Source: Hyphomicrobiales bacterium
GTDB taxonomy: Bacteria; Pseudomonadota; Alphaproteobacteria; Rhizobiales; Rhizobiaceae
Reading direction: 5' to 3'
DNA length: 64,000 bases
Assembly: GCA_900468625.1 (NCBI GenBank)
Contig: UBUL01000015.1
Coordinates: 124,001-188,000 of the forward strand
Positions 19,678 through 27,867 of the stretch are shown one piece after another; the stretch's first letter is position 1, and each line of letters begins with the position of its first letter. A program made the translations under genes and the position numbers. The notes under the pieces were generated by a model. It saw nothing but the letters and a program-made list of their open reading frames with translations. It was not told where the DNA came from and ran no database searches.

Positions 19678-19712
19678 AAAGGCGACGCCCGCTGGGGTTG
19701 AGCGTCGCCTTC
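19678..19712 (-). terminator. Rho-independent terminator after the DUF1127 gene
   Basis: AAGGCGACGC and GCGTCGCCTT form a 10-bp perfect stem around a 15-base loop. On the minus strand it is followed by TTTTG, just downstream of the DUF1127 stop. Confidence 0.6.
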
Positions 19713-19733
19713 AGCATTTATGCTCTTTGGCTG

Positions 19734-19937
19734 TCATCGGGCGGCTTTCGGATTCTTGGTTTCGTCCGCGGCCGGCCAACCCAGGTCCTTGCGCATGTCG
19801 TCGGACAGAGATTCGAGTTCGCGAAGCGAACGCCACTGCTGCCAGCGATCGGCAAGGCGAGAAATAAAGGGCACGTAACCACCGCCGGACGGAAACGGGT
19901 TCCGCTGGCCGGTAGGTCTGTAACTGATCGTCGTCAT
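19734..19937 (-). CDS. DUF1127 domain small protein
   Basis: A 67-residue basic protein. Its C-terminal half, RWQQWRSLRELESLSDDM followed by RKDLGW, is the DUF1127 (YjiS-like) signature. In Rhizobiaceae short DUF1127 proteins have been linked to RNA metabolism and to phosphate and carbon homeostasis. It is monocistronic, with a hairpin terminator directly downstream. Confidence 0.88.
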   Translation of the reverse strand: MTTISYRPTGQRNPFPSGGGYVPFISRLADRWQQWRSLRELESLSDDMRKDLGWPAADETKNPKAAR

Positions 19938-20011
19938 GTCCAGGTTCCTTTCTGTGTCAAGCTCTCAAAACGTCACATCTGTCGAACGTAAATATGGGTC
20001 CGGCGAACTCA

Positions 20012-20257
20012 TCAATCAAACGAATAGATCTTATAGTTGCCATTAGTATTCTTGAACGAAAGCCGCTTGCCGGGTTTTCGCTCAAGTGCTGCCAGAGTAC
20101 GATCCGGCGGAAGACCGCGCGCATTGACGTCATCAATCAGATGAGCGGGAAAGCGGGTGGCAATCTCGTCGAGCGTATGCTGTGCCATGCGCTGAATTTT
20201 GCGGAGGCGTAGAAGCGAGAAAAGCCGTGAGGCCTCGTCTGATACTGTGCCAGCCAT
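20012..20257 (-). CDS. Hypothetical protein, 81 aa
   Basis: An 81-residue protein preceded by a good AAAGGAG ribosome binding site 6 bases before the ATG. It is rich in Arg, Leu and Ala, with a predicted helical N-terminal half (LFSLLRLRKIQRMAQHTLDE) and a basic C-terminal tail. No family is recognised. It is divergent from the LysR gene, about 120 bp away, so it could be a target of that regulator. Confidence 0.6.
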   Translation of the reverse strand: MAGTVSDEASRLFSLLRLRKIQRMAQHTLDEIATRFPAHLIDDVNARGLPPDRTLAALERKPGKRLSFKNTNGNYKIYSFD

Positions 20258-20380
20258 GATTCTACTCCTTTAAGGCTGTCTGCGATGAATTTCCATTGCA
20301 TCTAATATGGTGGTTCGTTGACATTCAGACAAATGAAATGATATGGTGCTTAGGATCAGAAAAATTGAAAGGTAATCGAT

Positions 20381-21280
20381 ATGACCGTACCGTTCCGCCG
20401 GCCCATACCGTTGCTTGACAATGAAGTTCTGCGTACCTTCGTCGCGATTGCCGAAACGGGGAATTTTTCGACCGCGGCCGATGCAGTTTTCCGCACACCA
20501 TCCGCCGTTTCCATGCAGATCAAGAAGCTGGAAGAGCAGCTCGGCGTTACGCTGTTCCTGCGCGATGCGCGGTCGGTGAGCCTGACGCAGCATGGGGAGA
20601 TGCTGCTTTCCTATGCGCGCAATATTCTGGCGCTCTCCAACGAGGCGGTGTCGCGCTTCATCATGCCTGAGCTCAGCGGCGTGGTGCGGCTTGGCGCGCC
20701 TGACGATATCGGCGAACGCCTGCTGCCGACCATCCTGAAGAGCTTTTCTGAGACCTATCCGGGCATCATGGTCGATGTCGTCGTCGATATGAGCCTCCAG
20801 CTCAAGAAGCGCATCGAGGAGCAGCGGCTGGACCTCGCGCTGATCAATTGCGCGACGCGCCCTTTTCCGACCGAGGGCGAGGTGATTTACACGGAGCGTC
20901 TCGTTTGGGCCGGCGCGAAATGCGGCACCGCCTATCGCCGCGATCCGCTGCCTATATCGATCTGGGAAGAGGGCTGCATCTGGCGGTCGGAAGCGATGGC
21001 GCAGCTGGAGCGGCAGAAGCGCGCCTATCGCGTTTCCTATCTGAGCGCCCATACGATGGCGCAGCGCGCGGCGATTGTCTCCGATCTTGCGGTCGCGCCG
21101 TTCCCGCGCTCCTACATCACCGACGATATGGAAATTCTCGGGCCGAACGAGGGGCTGCCGGAATTGACGTCGTTCGACATTCGTCTGCTGACGGCTTCGC
21201 AGATGACCGGGCCGATGAAGGCGGTGGCTGACAGCATCCGCCAGGCCTTTGTCGAGATCGGCCGCAAAATGGCCGCGTGA
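20381..21280 (+). CDS. LysR family transcriptional regulator
   Basis: The 299-residue protein has an N-terminal LysR helix-turn-helix (LRTFVAIAETGNFSTAADAV then RTPSAVSMQIKKLEEQLG) and a type 2 periplasmic-binding-fold effector domain beginning GVVRLGAPDDIGERLLP. It converges with the reductive-activase gene (16 bp between stops) and diverges from the 81-residue gene. The effector is unknown. Its closeness to the corrinoid gene block suggests, but does not show, that it regulates it. Confidence 0.9.
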   Translation: MTVPFRRPIPLLDNEVLRTFVAIAETGNFSTAADAVFRTPSAVSMQIKKLEEQLGVTLFLRDARSVSLTQHGEMLLSYARNILALSNEAVSRFIMPELSGVVRLGAPDDIGERLLPTILKSFSETYPGIMVDVVVDMSLQLKKRIEEQRLDLALINCATRPFPTEGEVIYTERLVWAGAKCGTAYRRDPLPISIWEEGCIWRSEAMAQLERQKRAYRVSYLSAHTMAQRAAIVSDLAVAPFPRSYITDDMEILGPNEGLPELTSFDIRLLTASQMTGPMKAVADSIRQAFVEIGRKMAA

Positions 21281-21296
21281 ACGCGGCCAATCCCTT

Positions 21297-23339
21297 CTAT
21301 TCGCGGCTGCGGCGACGCCTGCGGCCTGCACCTTCTCCCGTATCGTCGGAGATTTGCTTGCGCTCCGGCAAGGTCACCACCTTGGAGAGTTCCGGGAAGT
21401 TATCGACCTTGTTCGGCATAGCCATGGCGTAGACGAAATGCTCTTGAAACTTTGATTCAAGCGCCGTCTCTATCTTCTCGATTTTCCTGACGGTTTCCTC
21501 GATTTCGCGGCGATGGCCGCGATTGAGCAGCGCCATGCGTGCGCCGGTGCCGGCGGCATTGCCGACGGCCTTGACCTTGTCGAGCTCGCAGTCGGGTATC
21601 AAGCCCAGCACCATAGCGTATTTCGGGTCGATGAAGGTGCCGAAGGCGCCGGCAAGGCCGATGCGGTCGACGTGATCGATGCCCTGCTTATCCATCAGCA
21701 GCTTGACGCCGGCATAGAGCGCCGCCTTCGCAAGCTGGATGGCGCGGATATCGTTTTGCGTCACCGTGATGCGCGGTTCGCCGTCGCGCAGCAGATAGGA
21801 GAAAGTGCGGCCATTCTGCAGGATGCGCGGCGAGCGCGCCGTCATCGAGCCATCGACGACGCCATCTTCCGAAATGATGCCGGTCAGGAACATTTCGGCG
21901 ACGACCTCGATGATGGCCGAGCCGCAGATGCCGGTGACGCCGACCTTGGCGGCGGCTTCCTCGAAGCCCGGCTCATCCGACCACGGTTCGATGCCGATGA
22001 CACGATAGCGCGGCTCCAGGGTTACAGGATCGATGCGCACGCGCTCGATCGCGCCGGGTGCGGCGCGCTGGCCGCTGGAAATCTCCGCGCCTTCGAAGGC
22101 CGGGCCGGTCGGCGACGACGCGGCGACGACGCGGTGGCTATTGCCAAGCACGATTTCGGCATTCGTGCCGATGTCGACCAGCAGCATCATTTCATCCTGG
22201 CGATGCGGCCCTTCGGCAAGCGTGGCGGCAGCGGCATCGGCGCCGACATGGCCGGCGATGCAGGGCAACATATAGATGCGCGTCCCGGCATTCATTGGCA
22301 GGCCTATCTCCGCCGATTTCAGATGCACGGCTCCCGATACCGCAAGCGCGAAGGGTGCGCCGCCGAGTTCGGTCGGGTCGATGCCGAGGAAAAGGTGATG
22401 CATGATCGGATTGCCGACGAAGACGGCGTTCAGAATATCCTCGCGCGACACGCCGCCGTCAGCGCAGACCTTGTCGATCAAGCCGTTCAGGGCTTCGCGA
22501 ACGGCGTTGGTCATGGCCTCGCGGCCGTCCGGATTCATCATCACATAGGAGACGCGGCTCATCAGATCCTCGCCGAAGCGGATCTGCGGATTGGAAGCGC
22601 CGGCCGATGCGACGGTTCTGCCCGACAGCAGAGACGACAGATGCATCGCGATCGTCGTCGAGCCGATATCGCAAGCAATGCCATAGGCCTCGTTCTTCAG
22701 GCCCGGATAGAGTGCGATGAGGCGGGGGCGTTCGCTGTCCTGATCGCGATGAATGGCGGCCGTTACCTTCCATTCACCCTTGCGCAGGATCGACTGCACC
22801 TGCGGGATGAGATGGAAATCCACCTCGAGGTTGTCGTATTTCCAGTCCGCAGCGATGGCCGCCTTCAGGCGATCGAGATCGCCTGACGGTTTGTGCATGT
22901 CGGGTTCCTCGACCTCGACGTAGCACATGTGCACGGCCGGATCGCGGGCGATGACGCGCTCGTCGGCAGCCTTTCGCACCACCTGCGCGTTAATGACGGT
23001 ATCCTGCGGCACGTCGATGACGAGATCGCCCTGGATCAAAGCGGAGCAGGAGAGCCGGCGGCCTTCCGGCAGCTCGCGCACTTCGGCATAGCGCTTTTCC
23101 TTCGGCCCGATCGGCGAAAGATGGTCATTGGCCGAGACGATCTTGTGCTTGGCAAAATTGCCTTCCTGCACGGACACCTGGCAGCGCCCGCAGGTCGCAC
23201 GGCCGCCACAGACGCTTTCGACATAGACGCCAAGCTGCCGTGCCGCCTCCAGCACCGGCGTTCCTACCGGGAAGTGGCCGCGCTTGCCGGACGGCATGAA
23301 AAGGACGAGAGGTTTTGCGCTGTCGCTGGCTTCGGCCAC
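21297..23339 (-). CDS. RACo-type reductive activator of corrinoid proteins ([2Fe-2S] + ASKHA/DUF4445)
   Basis: The 680-residue protein starts with a plant-type ferredoxin domain. Cysteines C44, C50 and C53 (VCGGRATCGRC) and C98 (LSC) would hold a [2Fe-2S] cluster. The rest is the DUF4445/ASKHA ATPase seen in RACo and RamA-like activators, with AYGIACDIGSTTIAMHL and LLVDIGTNAEIVLG phosphate motifs. Such proteins use ATP and low-potential electrons to return inactive Co(II) corrinoid to Co(I). It is last in the leftward gene run with the methyltransferase genes, its expected partners. The C-terminus ends in a basic tail (GRRRRRSRE). Confidence 0.9.
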   Translation of the reverse strand: MAEASDSAKPLVLFMPSGKRGHFPVGTPVLEAARQLGVYVESVCGGRATCGRCQVSVQEGNFAKHKIVSANDHLSPIGPKEKRYAEVRELPEGRRLSCSALIQGDLVIDVPQDTVINAQVVRKAADERVIARDPAVHMCYVEVEEPDMHKPSGDLDRLKAAIAADWKYDNLEVDFHLIPQVQSILRKGEWKVTAAIHRDQDSERPRLIALYPGLKNEAYGIACDIGSTTIAMHLSSLLSGRTVASAGASNPQIRFGEDLMSRVSYVMMNPDGREAMTNAVREALNGLIDKVCADGGVSREDILNAVFVGNPIMHHLFLGIDPTELGGAPFALAVSGAVHLKSAEIGLPMNAGTRIYMLPCIAGHVGADAAAATLAEGPHRQDEMMLLVDIGTNAEIVLGNSHRVVAASSPTGPAFEGAEISSGQRAAPGAIERVRIDPVTLEPRYRVIGIEPWSDEPGFEEAAAKVGVTGICGSAIIEVVAEMFLTGIISEDGVVDGSMTARSPRILQNGRTFSYLLRDGEPRITVTQNDIRAIQLAKAALYAGVKLLMDKQGIDHVDRIGLAGAFGTFIDPKYAMVLGLIPDCELDKVKAVGNAAGTGARMALLNRGHRREIEETVRKIEKIETALESKFQEHFVYAMAMPNKVDNFPELSKVVTLPERKQISDDTGEGAGRRRRRSRE

Positions 23340-23342
23340 GGA

Positions 23343-23696
23343 TCAGTCTTTCTGTTTGCTAAGGCGGCGCACGTTCGATCGAACGCGCTTGCTGTATGGT
23401 TTGACGGCTGCGCGGGCGATCGAATCCACCGCCCGATGCGCCGAGGTTTTGCGCCCCGTCGCAATTGCCGTCATCGCCGCAATGTTCTCTTCAGCCATCG
23501 CCATATTCGCAGCGATGACACTTTCGGCGACGGCGGTCACCTTTTCGGTGATCATCCGATTGAATTCGGCCGTGTTTGCGCGGCCGCCGGTCATAGCCGT
23601 CATCCACATTTGCGACAGGCGCATCCCGATCACCATGGGTGCCTCTATCCACAAGGTGGCGAGGTCGTCGGAAAGCCGGCGGCTCGGATAGGTCAT
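23343..23696 (-). CDS. Hypothetical helical protein in the corrinoid gene cluster, 117 aa
   Basis: The start ATG has a GAGGGAG ribosome binding site and lies 2 bp after the stop of the methyltransferase gene; its stop is 3 bp before the activator gene, so it is embedded in the operon. The protein is almost all predicted helix, Ala- and Met-rich (TAVAESVIAANMAMAEENIA), with a basic C-terminus. The look is phasin-like, but no family is recognised with certainty. Conserved placement would suggest a structural or scaffolding role (inference). Confidence 0.7.
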   Translation of the reverse strand: MTYPSRRLSDDLATLWIEAPMVIGMRLSQMWMTAMTGGRANTAEFNRMITEKVTAVAESVIAANMAMAEENIAAMTAIATGRKTSAHRAVDSIARAAVKPYSKRVRSNVRRLSKQKD

Positions 23697-23698
23697 CG

Positions 23699-24664
23699 CT
23701 ACTCCCTCGCGGCTCCTGCACCGGCGCGTCCAGCACGGCCACCACGACGTCCGCCACCGGTGGCGGGCGCCGCGGCTGCTGCAGTCGCCGCGCCGCCTTC
23801 CGCCGGCTTGTAATCGCGATAGGTCATGATCCAGTTGGTGCAATTGGCATCCGTGCCGTTCAAGACATTGGCCGCGCGCACCGCTTCCATCTCCTGCGGA
23901 CGGCAGGGGTTCATGATCGCCGAGGTCATTCCGGCGCCGATGACCATCGGGATGAAACCGGCATTGATGCCGTGGCGGTGCGGCAGGCCGAAGGAGATGT
24001 TGGAAAGGCCGCAGGTGGTATTGACCTTGAGTTCATGGCGCAGGCGGTGCAGCAATGCGAAGACTTGACGGCCGGCATCGCCGAGCGCCCCGATCGGCAT
24101 GACGAGCGGATCGACGACGATGTCCTCGGGCTTGATGCCATGATCCATGGCACGCTCGACGATCTTCTTGGCGACGGCAAAGCGCACGTCCGGATCCATG
24201 GAAATGCCGGTTTCGTCATTCGAGATGGCGACGACGGGTACATCGTATTTCTTGACCAGAGGCAGGATGGCTTCGAGCTTTTCCTCTTCACCGGTCACCG
24301 AATTGACCAGCGGCCGGCCCTTGGCGACCTTGAGCGCAGCCTCGATCGCCGCCGTGACCGAGCTGTCGATCGAGAGCGGCACATCGACCAAACCTTGCAC
24401 GATTTCCAGCGTCTGCACGAGAAGACCCGGTTCCGTCTCGTTCGGGTTGACCGAAGTCACACCCGCATTGACGTCGAGCATGGTCGCGCCGGCGGCGACC
24501 TGTTCCAGAGCATCCTTGATGACAGTCTCGAAATTGCCTTCGATCATCTCGGCGGCAAGCTTCTTGCGCCCTGTCGGGTTGATGCGCTCGCCGATCACGC
24601 AGAAGGGCTGGTCGAAGCCTATGATGATCTCGCGGGTGGCGGAGGCAACGATGGTACGCGTCAT
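23699..24664 (-). CDS. Methyltetrahydrofolate:corrinoid protein methyltransferase (pterin-binding)
   Basis: The 321-residue protein has the pterin-binding TIM-barrel of AcsE/MetH-type MeTr: VIGERINPTGRKK near the N-terminus, MLDVNAG, LSIDSS, NSVTGEE, and NTTCGLSNISFGLP with the usual Asn/Asp pterin contacts. It would move the methyl group from the methylated corrinoid protein to tetrahydrofolate (or the reverse). The last 35 residues are a low-complexity Ala/Gly/Arg tail absent from the core family, echoing the Arg/Gly-rich N-terminus of the MttB-like protein. It lies in the leftward operon with MetF/MetV and the RACo-type activator. Confidence 0.9.
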   Translation of the reverse strand: MTRTIVASATREIIIGFDQPFCVIGERINPTGRKKLAAEMIEGNFETVIKDALEQVAAGATMLDVNAGVTSVNPNETEPGLLVQTLEIVQGLVDVPLSIDSSVTAAIEAALKVAKGRPLVNSVTGEEEKLEAILPLVKKYDVPVVAISNDETGISMDPDVRFAVAKKIVERAMDHGIKPEDIVVDPLVMPIGALGDAGRQVFALLHRLRHELKVNTTCGLSNISFGLPHRHGINAGFIPMVIGAGMTSAIMNPCRPQEMEAVRAANVLNGTDANCTNWIMTYRDYKPAEGGAATAAAAAPATGGGRRGGRAGRAGAGAARE

Positions 24665-24766
24665 GTCTGATCCTCTGGTCAGTTGGCCCGATAGCAGGTC
24701 TATCGCGCGGTGATTTGGGTTACAAGCCGGCCGGTTCCTCTCCTGGCCTGGCTCTATTTATCGAAC

Positions 24767-25873
24767 TCAATGCGTCTGCGGCGGCGTATGGTGGGCAGCG
24801 ATTTCCGCCATCGCCTGCTGGTTTTCTTCCCGGCCTTCGCTGATCTGATGCAGCCGCTCGGCAACCAGCGCGTCGGTGCGGCTTGCCTCGCGCTTCCACG
24901 GCTGGCGGCCTTTCAGAACGCCGGAATCATGCACCATCTCGGCAACATATTCCTCCTGACGGTAGGCCATGACGTGAATGCCGGAAACGCCCTCGATCTC
25001 CTTCACCTTGTTGATGATATCGATACAGAGCTGCTTACCTTCCTTCTTCTGGTCCTGTGCACCTTCGATACGCTTGATGACCTCATCCGGGATATGCACG
25101 CCCGGTACGTTGGAGCGCATCCAGCGGGCAGTTTTTGCCGAGGCGAGCGGGCCGACTCCGACGAGAATGAAGCACTTTTCGTGCAGGCCGAGGTCGCGCA
25201 CCTTCTTCATGTATTCCCGGAACATCGCTACGTCATAGCAATACTGGCTCTGGACGAACTGCGCGCCGGCCTCGATCTTCTTCGCCAGCCGGTAGGGCCG
25301 GAAATCATAAGGCGGTGCGAAGGGGTTGATGGCGGCGCCGAGAAAGACCTTCGGCGGCGACGTCAGCTTGCGGCCGGAGAGGAATTTGGCGTTGTCGCGC
25401 ATGACGCGCACGGTTTCGAGCAGCGACATGCAATCGAGGTCGAAGACCGGCTTGGCGCCCGGCTGGTCGCCCGCCTGCACACCGTCACCGGTCAGGCACA
25501 TGATGTTGCACACGCCCATGGCGGCAGCACCCAGCACGTCGCCCTGAATGGCGATGCGGTTCTTGTCGCGGCAGGCGATCTGCATGATGGGCGCATAGCC
25601 CATGCGGGTCAGCAAAGCACAGATCCCGACCGAGGACATATGGCAGTTTGCACCCGAAGCGTCGACCGCATTGATGCCATCCACCCAGCCCTCGAAAATG
25701 GCGGCGCGTTCGTAAACGTCTTCGGCATTGGCGCTGTCGGGCGGGTTCAGCTCGGCGGTGACGGCGAATTCGCCGCGGCGAAGCACGCGTTCCAGCCGTC
25801 CGAGCGAATAATGGCCGGGCAGGGGATCGAGCGGCAGATGCACGCCAAGCGGATTTTCATCGATATGCGACAT
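24767..25873 (-). CDS. Methylenetetrahydrofolate reductase (MetF-like)
   Basis: The 368-residue TIM-barrel flavoprotein has FAVTAELNPPDSANAEDV at the N-terminus, MCLTGDG in the middle and AQFVQSQYCYD, positions matching MetF motifs. It interconverts 5-methyl- and 5,10-methylene-tetrahydrofolate. Here it would run oxidatively on methyl groups released from amines. The start is 4 bp from the stop of the MetV-like gene. It has a C-terminal extension beyond the usual MetF length. It is not necessarily the methionine-pathway MetF of the cell. Confidence 0.88.
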   Translation of the reverse strand: MSHIDENPLGVHLPLDPLPGHYSLGRLERVLRRGEFAVTAELNPPDSANAEDVYERAAIFEGWVDGINAVDASGANCHMSSVGICALLTRMGYAPIMQIACRDKNRIAIQGDVLGAAAMGVCNIMCLTGDGVQAGDQPGAKPVFDLDCMSLLETVRVMRDNAKFLSGRKLTSPPKVFLGAAINPFAPPYDFRPYRLAKKIEAGAQFVQSQYCYDVAMFREYMKKVRDLGLHEKCFILVGVGPLASAKTARWMRSNVPGVHIPDEVIKRIEGAQDQKKEGKQLCIDIINKVKEIEGVSGIHVMAYRQEEYVAEMVHDSGVLKGRQPWKREASRTDALVAERLHQISEGREENQQAMAEIAAHHTPPQTH

Positions 25874-25876
25874 CGC

Positions 25877-26455
25877 TTACGCTTCCTTTTTCGCCGCTTC
25901 GCGGGCTGCGGCCGCTTCCGCCGTGACGCGAAGCCAGGAGGAGGTTTCGCGCAGCGACTGGTTCACGGGCTTCTGTACCTTCAGGATCGCATCGCCCTGA
26001 GTCATATTCTGCGAGCCTTTCCATGCCTGCACCCAGACGCAGGGCATATCGGGCTCGACCTCGCAATTGCCGTTGGCGCGTACGCCCCCGCAGGGGCCGT
26101 TGCGCAGCTGCTTGGGACAGTTCATCGGACAGGACATGCCCGTCGATGACAGCGCACACTGGCCGCACATGCGGCAATCGAACAGGAAGCCCTTCACATT
26201 GCGTTCGATAAAGGTAATCGGGCGCTCCACGCGTTCATAGCCGAACGCCTTCCATAACGGATGAAGCAGGAGAAAGGCGTCTGCGAAGCGACGATAGAAC
26301 CATTCGAAGAAGCGCGAGTGACGCACGGCCCATAGGCGGACCGTATATTTGCGCCGGGCGCGGCGGTTGGGAGAGACGCCGGCTGGCGTATAGGCACCGC
26401 TGGCTGCCTTTGCGCCCGCGGCGGCATTGCCGGGTTTCTGGACCGCATCAGCCAT
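25877..26455 (-). CDS. MetV-like protein (methylenetetrahydrofolate reductase C-terminal, Fe-S/Zn Cys-rich domain)
   Basis: The 192-residue protein carries the MTHFR_C-type Cys-rich domain, with cysteines at about 94, 97, 100, 109, 113, 122, 131 and 139 (CRMCGQC, CPMNCPK, GPCGG). In acetogens the same domain (MetV) forms a complex with MetF and carries the redox centre. Eight Cys fit two clusters, or a cluster and zinc. The immediate MetF neighbour supports a MetF-MetV complex. The N-terminal 40 residues are Ala/Arg rich and probably flexible. Confidence 0.83.
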   Translation of the reverse strand: MADAVQKPGNAAAGAKAASGAYTPAGVSPNRRARRKYTVRLWAVRHSRFFEWFYRRFADAFLLLHPLWKAFGYERVERPITFIERNVKGFLFDCRMCGQCALSSTGMSCPMNCPKQLRNGPCGGVRANGNCEVEPDMPCVWVQAWKGSQNMTQGDAILKVQKPVNQSLRETSSWLRVTAEAAAAREAAKKEA

Positions 26456-26750
26456 TGTTGCGGCCTCCGGCCTTCACCAGCGCCACCAGCCGCTCGCGAT
26501 CATAAGCGGCCTCGAGCTCGCTTGCCGCCGTGTCTGCTTCAGCTTCAAGGTCGTCGGAAACAGGCACGGGATCGGCCTTGCGCCATTCGGCGAGATAGTC
26601 GTCGGTCTCGGCGGCACCGGTGCGCATGGCGCACATGTCGATTGCTTCGGTAAAGCGCAGCGAAAGCTCGCGTTTTGCCGTCTGCCTGCCCTTCTTGATA
26701 ATCACCTGGGCTGGAATGTCCCGCCAGTAGACGACAATGCGATCCGCCAT
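26448..26750 (-). CDS. Small 'virulence factor' domain protein, first gene of the MetV/MetF operon
   Basis: A 100-residue protein, MADRIVVYWRDIPAQVIIKK at the N-terminus, matching what is known of the short 'Virulence_fact' Pfam family found next to MTHFR-type genes. Function is unknown. The ATG at 26750 has a GAGGAG 8 bases upstream; an upstream GTG would be too close to it. Its stop overlaps the MetV-like start by 8 bp, so the genes are coupled. The family name is historical and is not evidence for virulence here. Confidence 0.78.
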   Translation of the reverse strand: MADRIVVYWRDIPAQVIIKKGRQTAKRELSLRFTEAIDMCAMRTGAAETDDYLAEWRKADPVPVSDDLEAEADTAASELEAAYDRERLVALVKAGGRNNG

Positions 26751-26986
26751 GCACAAATCTCCTCTTCACATAAGAATGCACGCCGGCCGACCATCGGACT
26801 GCGCTCGCCACGACGCGGCACATGCCGAAAAACGACGCGACGTGAAAACCTCGTCCGCGAGCGTCCCTAACGCACATTATCCTTTGAAACGGCTGGGTTC
26901 GAACTGTGATTGAATGTCGAACGTTCGTCCAGCATGTCGGTTTCGGCAAAGAAGAGACAGGATAAAGAGCGGGGAGGACGCAGCGA

Positions 26987-27625
26987 TCAGACAGCAGACA
27001 ATTCTCGGCCAAGGTCCCCGTAACCGGTGTAGCGATATTCGTAGTCCAGACCAAGATAAGCGGCGGCTTCCTTCGCCTTCGCCTGCAGCGCGGAATCCTC
27101 TTCCTGCGAGAGGTAGACCACCTTGCGGTAGTTGCCGAAATACATGTCGCGCAGCTCCGGATGACGGTCCAGACCGAGCGGAACGATGACGAAGGATTCG
27201 AACTGACGGGCGAGGAAGTCGGTCAGGAAAAACGACGTAATGTCGTCGTCGCGCGCCGCGAAAGCCTCATTGCCCGTGAAGAAGGAATAACAATGAGGGC
27301 CGGAAAGGCGTTCTATTCCCTCGCGCTCGCAAATCCTGTCGATATCTCCGCCGGTGCCGCAATCGGCATAGCCGATGAAGATCTTCTCGAACCCGCGCGA
27401 GCGGGCGTCCGTAATCGCCTCTTCCAGGGCCGGTGCGATCTTCTGCGGATAGGAATGGTAGATTGCGGGAAGACAATGGAGATCGATGTGGTCGAGCCCA
27501 TTTATTCTGACGATCGCCAGTATTTCGCGCGCGATTGCCCCGCACGCGATTACATGAACTTTCTGAATTGCCGCGCGTTTATCGGGCGGAGGGTTTTTCT
27601 CCGAATCTTGCCGATCAACATCCAT
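26987..27625 (-). CDS. DUF1638 domain protein
   Basis: The 212-residue protein has the DUF1638 features: VHVIACGAIAREIL after a short leader, a central FIGYADCGTGGDID motif and GPHCYSFFTGN. DUF1638 proteins co-occur with MttB-family methyltransferases and corrinoid proteins, but no biochemical role is established. Cys and His at conserved spots suggest metal or corrinoid contact (inference). It is monocistronic on the minus strand, between the MetV operon and the corrinoid-protein gene. Confidence 0.85.
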   Translation of the reverse strand: MDVDRQDSEKNPPPDKRAAIQKVHVIACGAIAREILAIVRINGLDHIDLHCLPAIYHSYPQKIAPALEEAITDARSRGFEKIFIGYADCGTGGDIDRICEREGIERLSGPHCYSFFTGNEAFAARDDDITSFFLTDFLARQFESFVIVPLGLDRHPELRDMYFGNYRKVVYLSQEEDSALQAKAKEAAAYLGLDYEYRYTGYGDLGRELSAV

Positions 27626-27640
27626 TTAAAGGGGCTCCTG

Positions 27641-27802
27641 ATGATGACCGTATCGACAACCAGCAAAATCGCCGCTGCCTTCGCCATTCTTGTGCTGCTT
27701 GCTTCATGCTCCAACACCATTCGCGGCATGGGCAAAGATACGGCAAACGCCGTCAATGCGACGGAAGATGCCGGTCATACCGTCAAGAAGGCTGCTCAGT
27801 AA
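27641..27802 (+). CDS. Entericidin-type small lipoprotein
   Basis: A 53-residue protein with a hydrophobic leader and lipobox LLASC (Cys23), then a short Asn/Lys/Thr-rich mature part (TIRGMGKDTANAV). This matches the EcnA/EcnB entericidin family of outer-membrane lipoproteins. AAAGGGG lies about 8 bases before the ATG. The frame is open far upstream, opposite the DUF1638 gene, but that part has no coding character. It sits alone between two minus-strand corrinoid genes. Confidence 0.85.
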   Translation: MMTVSTTSKIAAAFAILVLLASCSNTIRGMGKDTANAVNATEDAGHTVKKAAQ

Positions 27803-27822
27803 CTCATTTGGGATGTCTGTGG

Positions 27823-27850
27823 GCCGGCGACAACCTTTTTCGTCGCCGGC
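27823..27850. terminator. Hairpin between entericidin and corrinoid-protein genes
   Basis: GCCGGCGAC and GTCGCCGGC form a perfect 9-bp stem around a 10-base loop, between two converging genes. The T-rich run is in the loop rather than after the stem, so termination is likely but not certain. Confidence 0.4.
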
Positions 27851-27867
27851 TCGGAGAAGTATGGCAA

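Noticed and set aside
27161..27640. Upstream extension of the entericidin gene
   Set aside because: The extra 160 codons are antisense to the DUF1638 gene; the true start gives a clean lipoprotein leader with a ribosome binding site.
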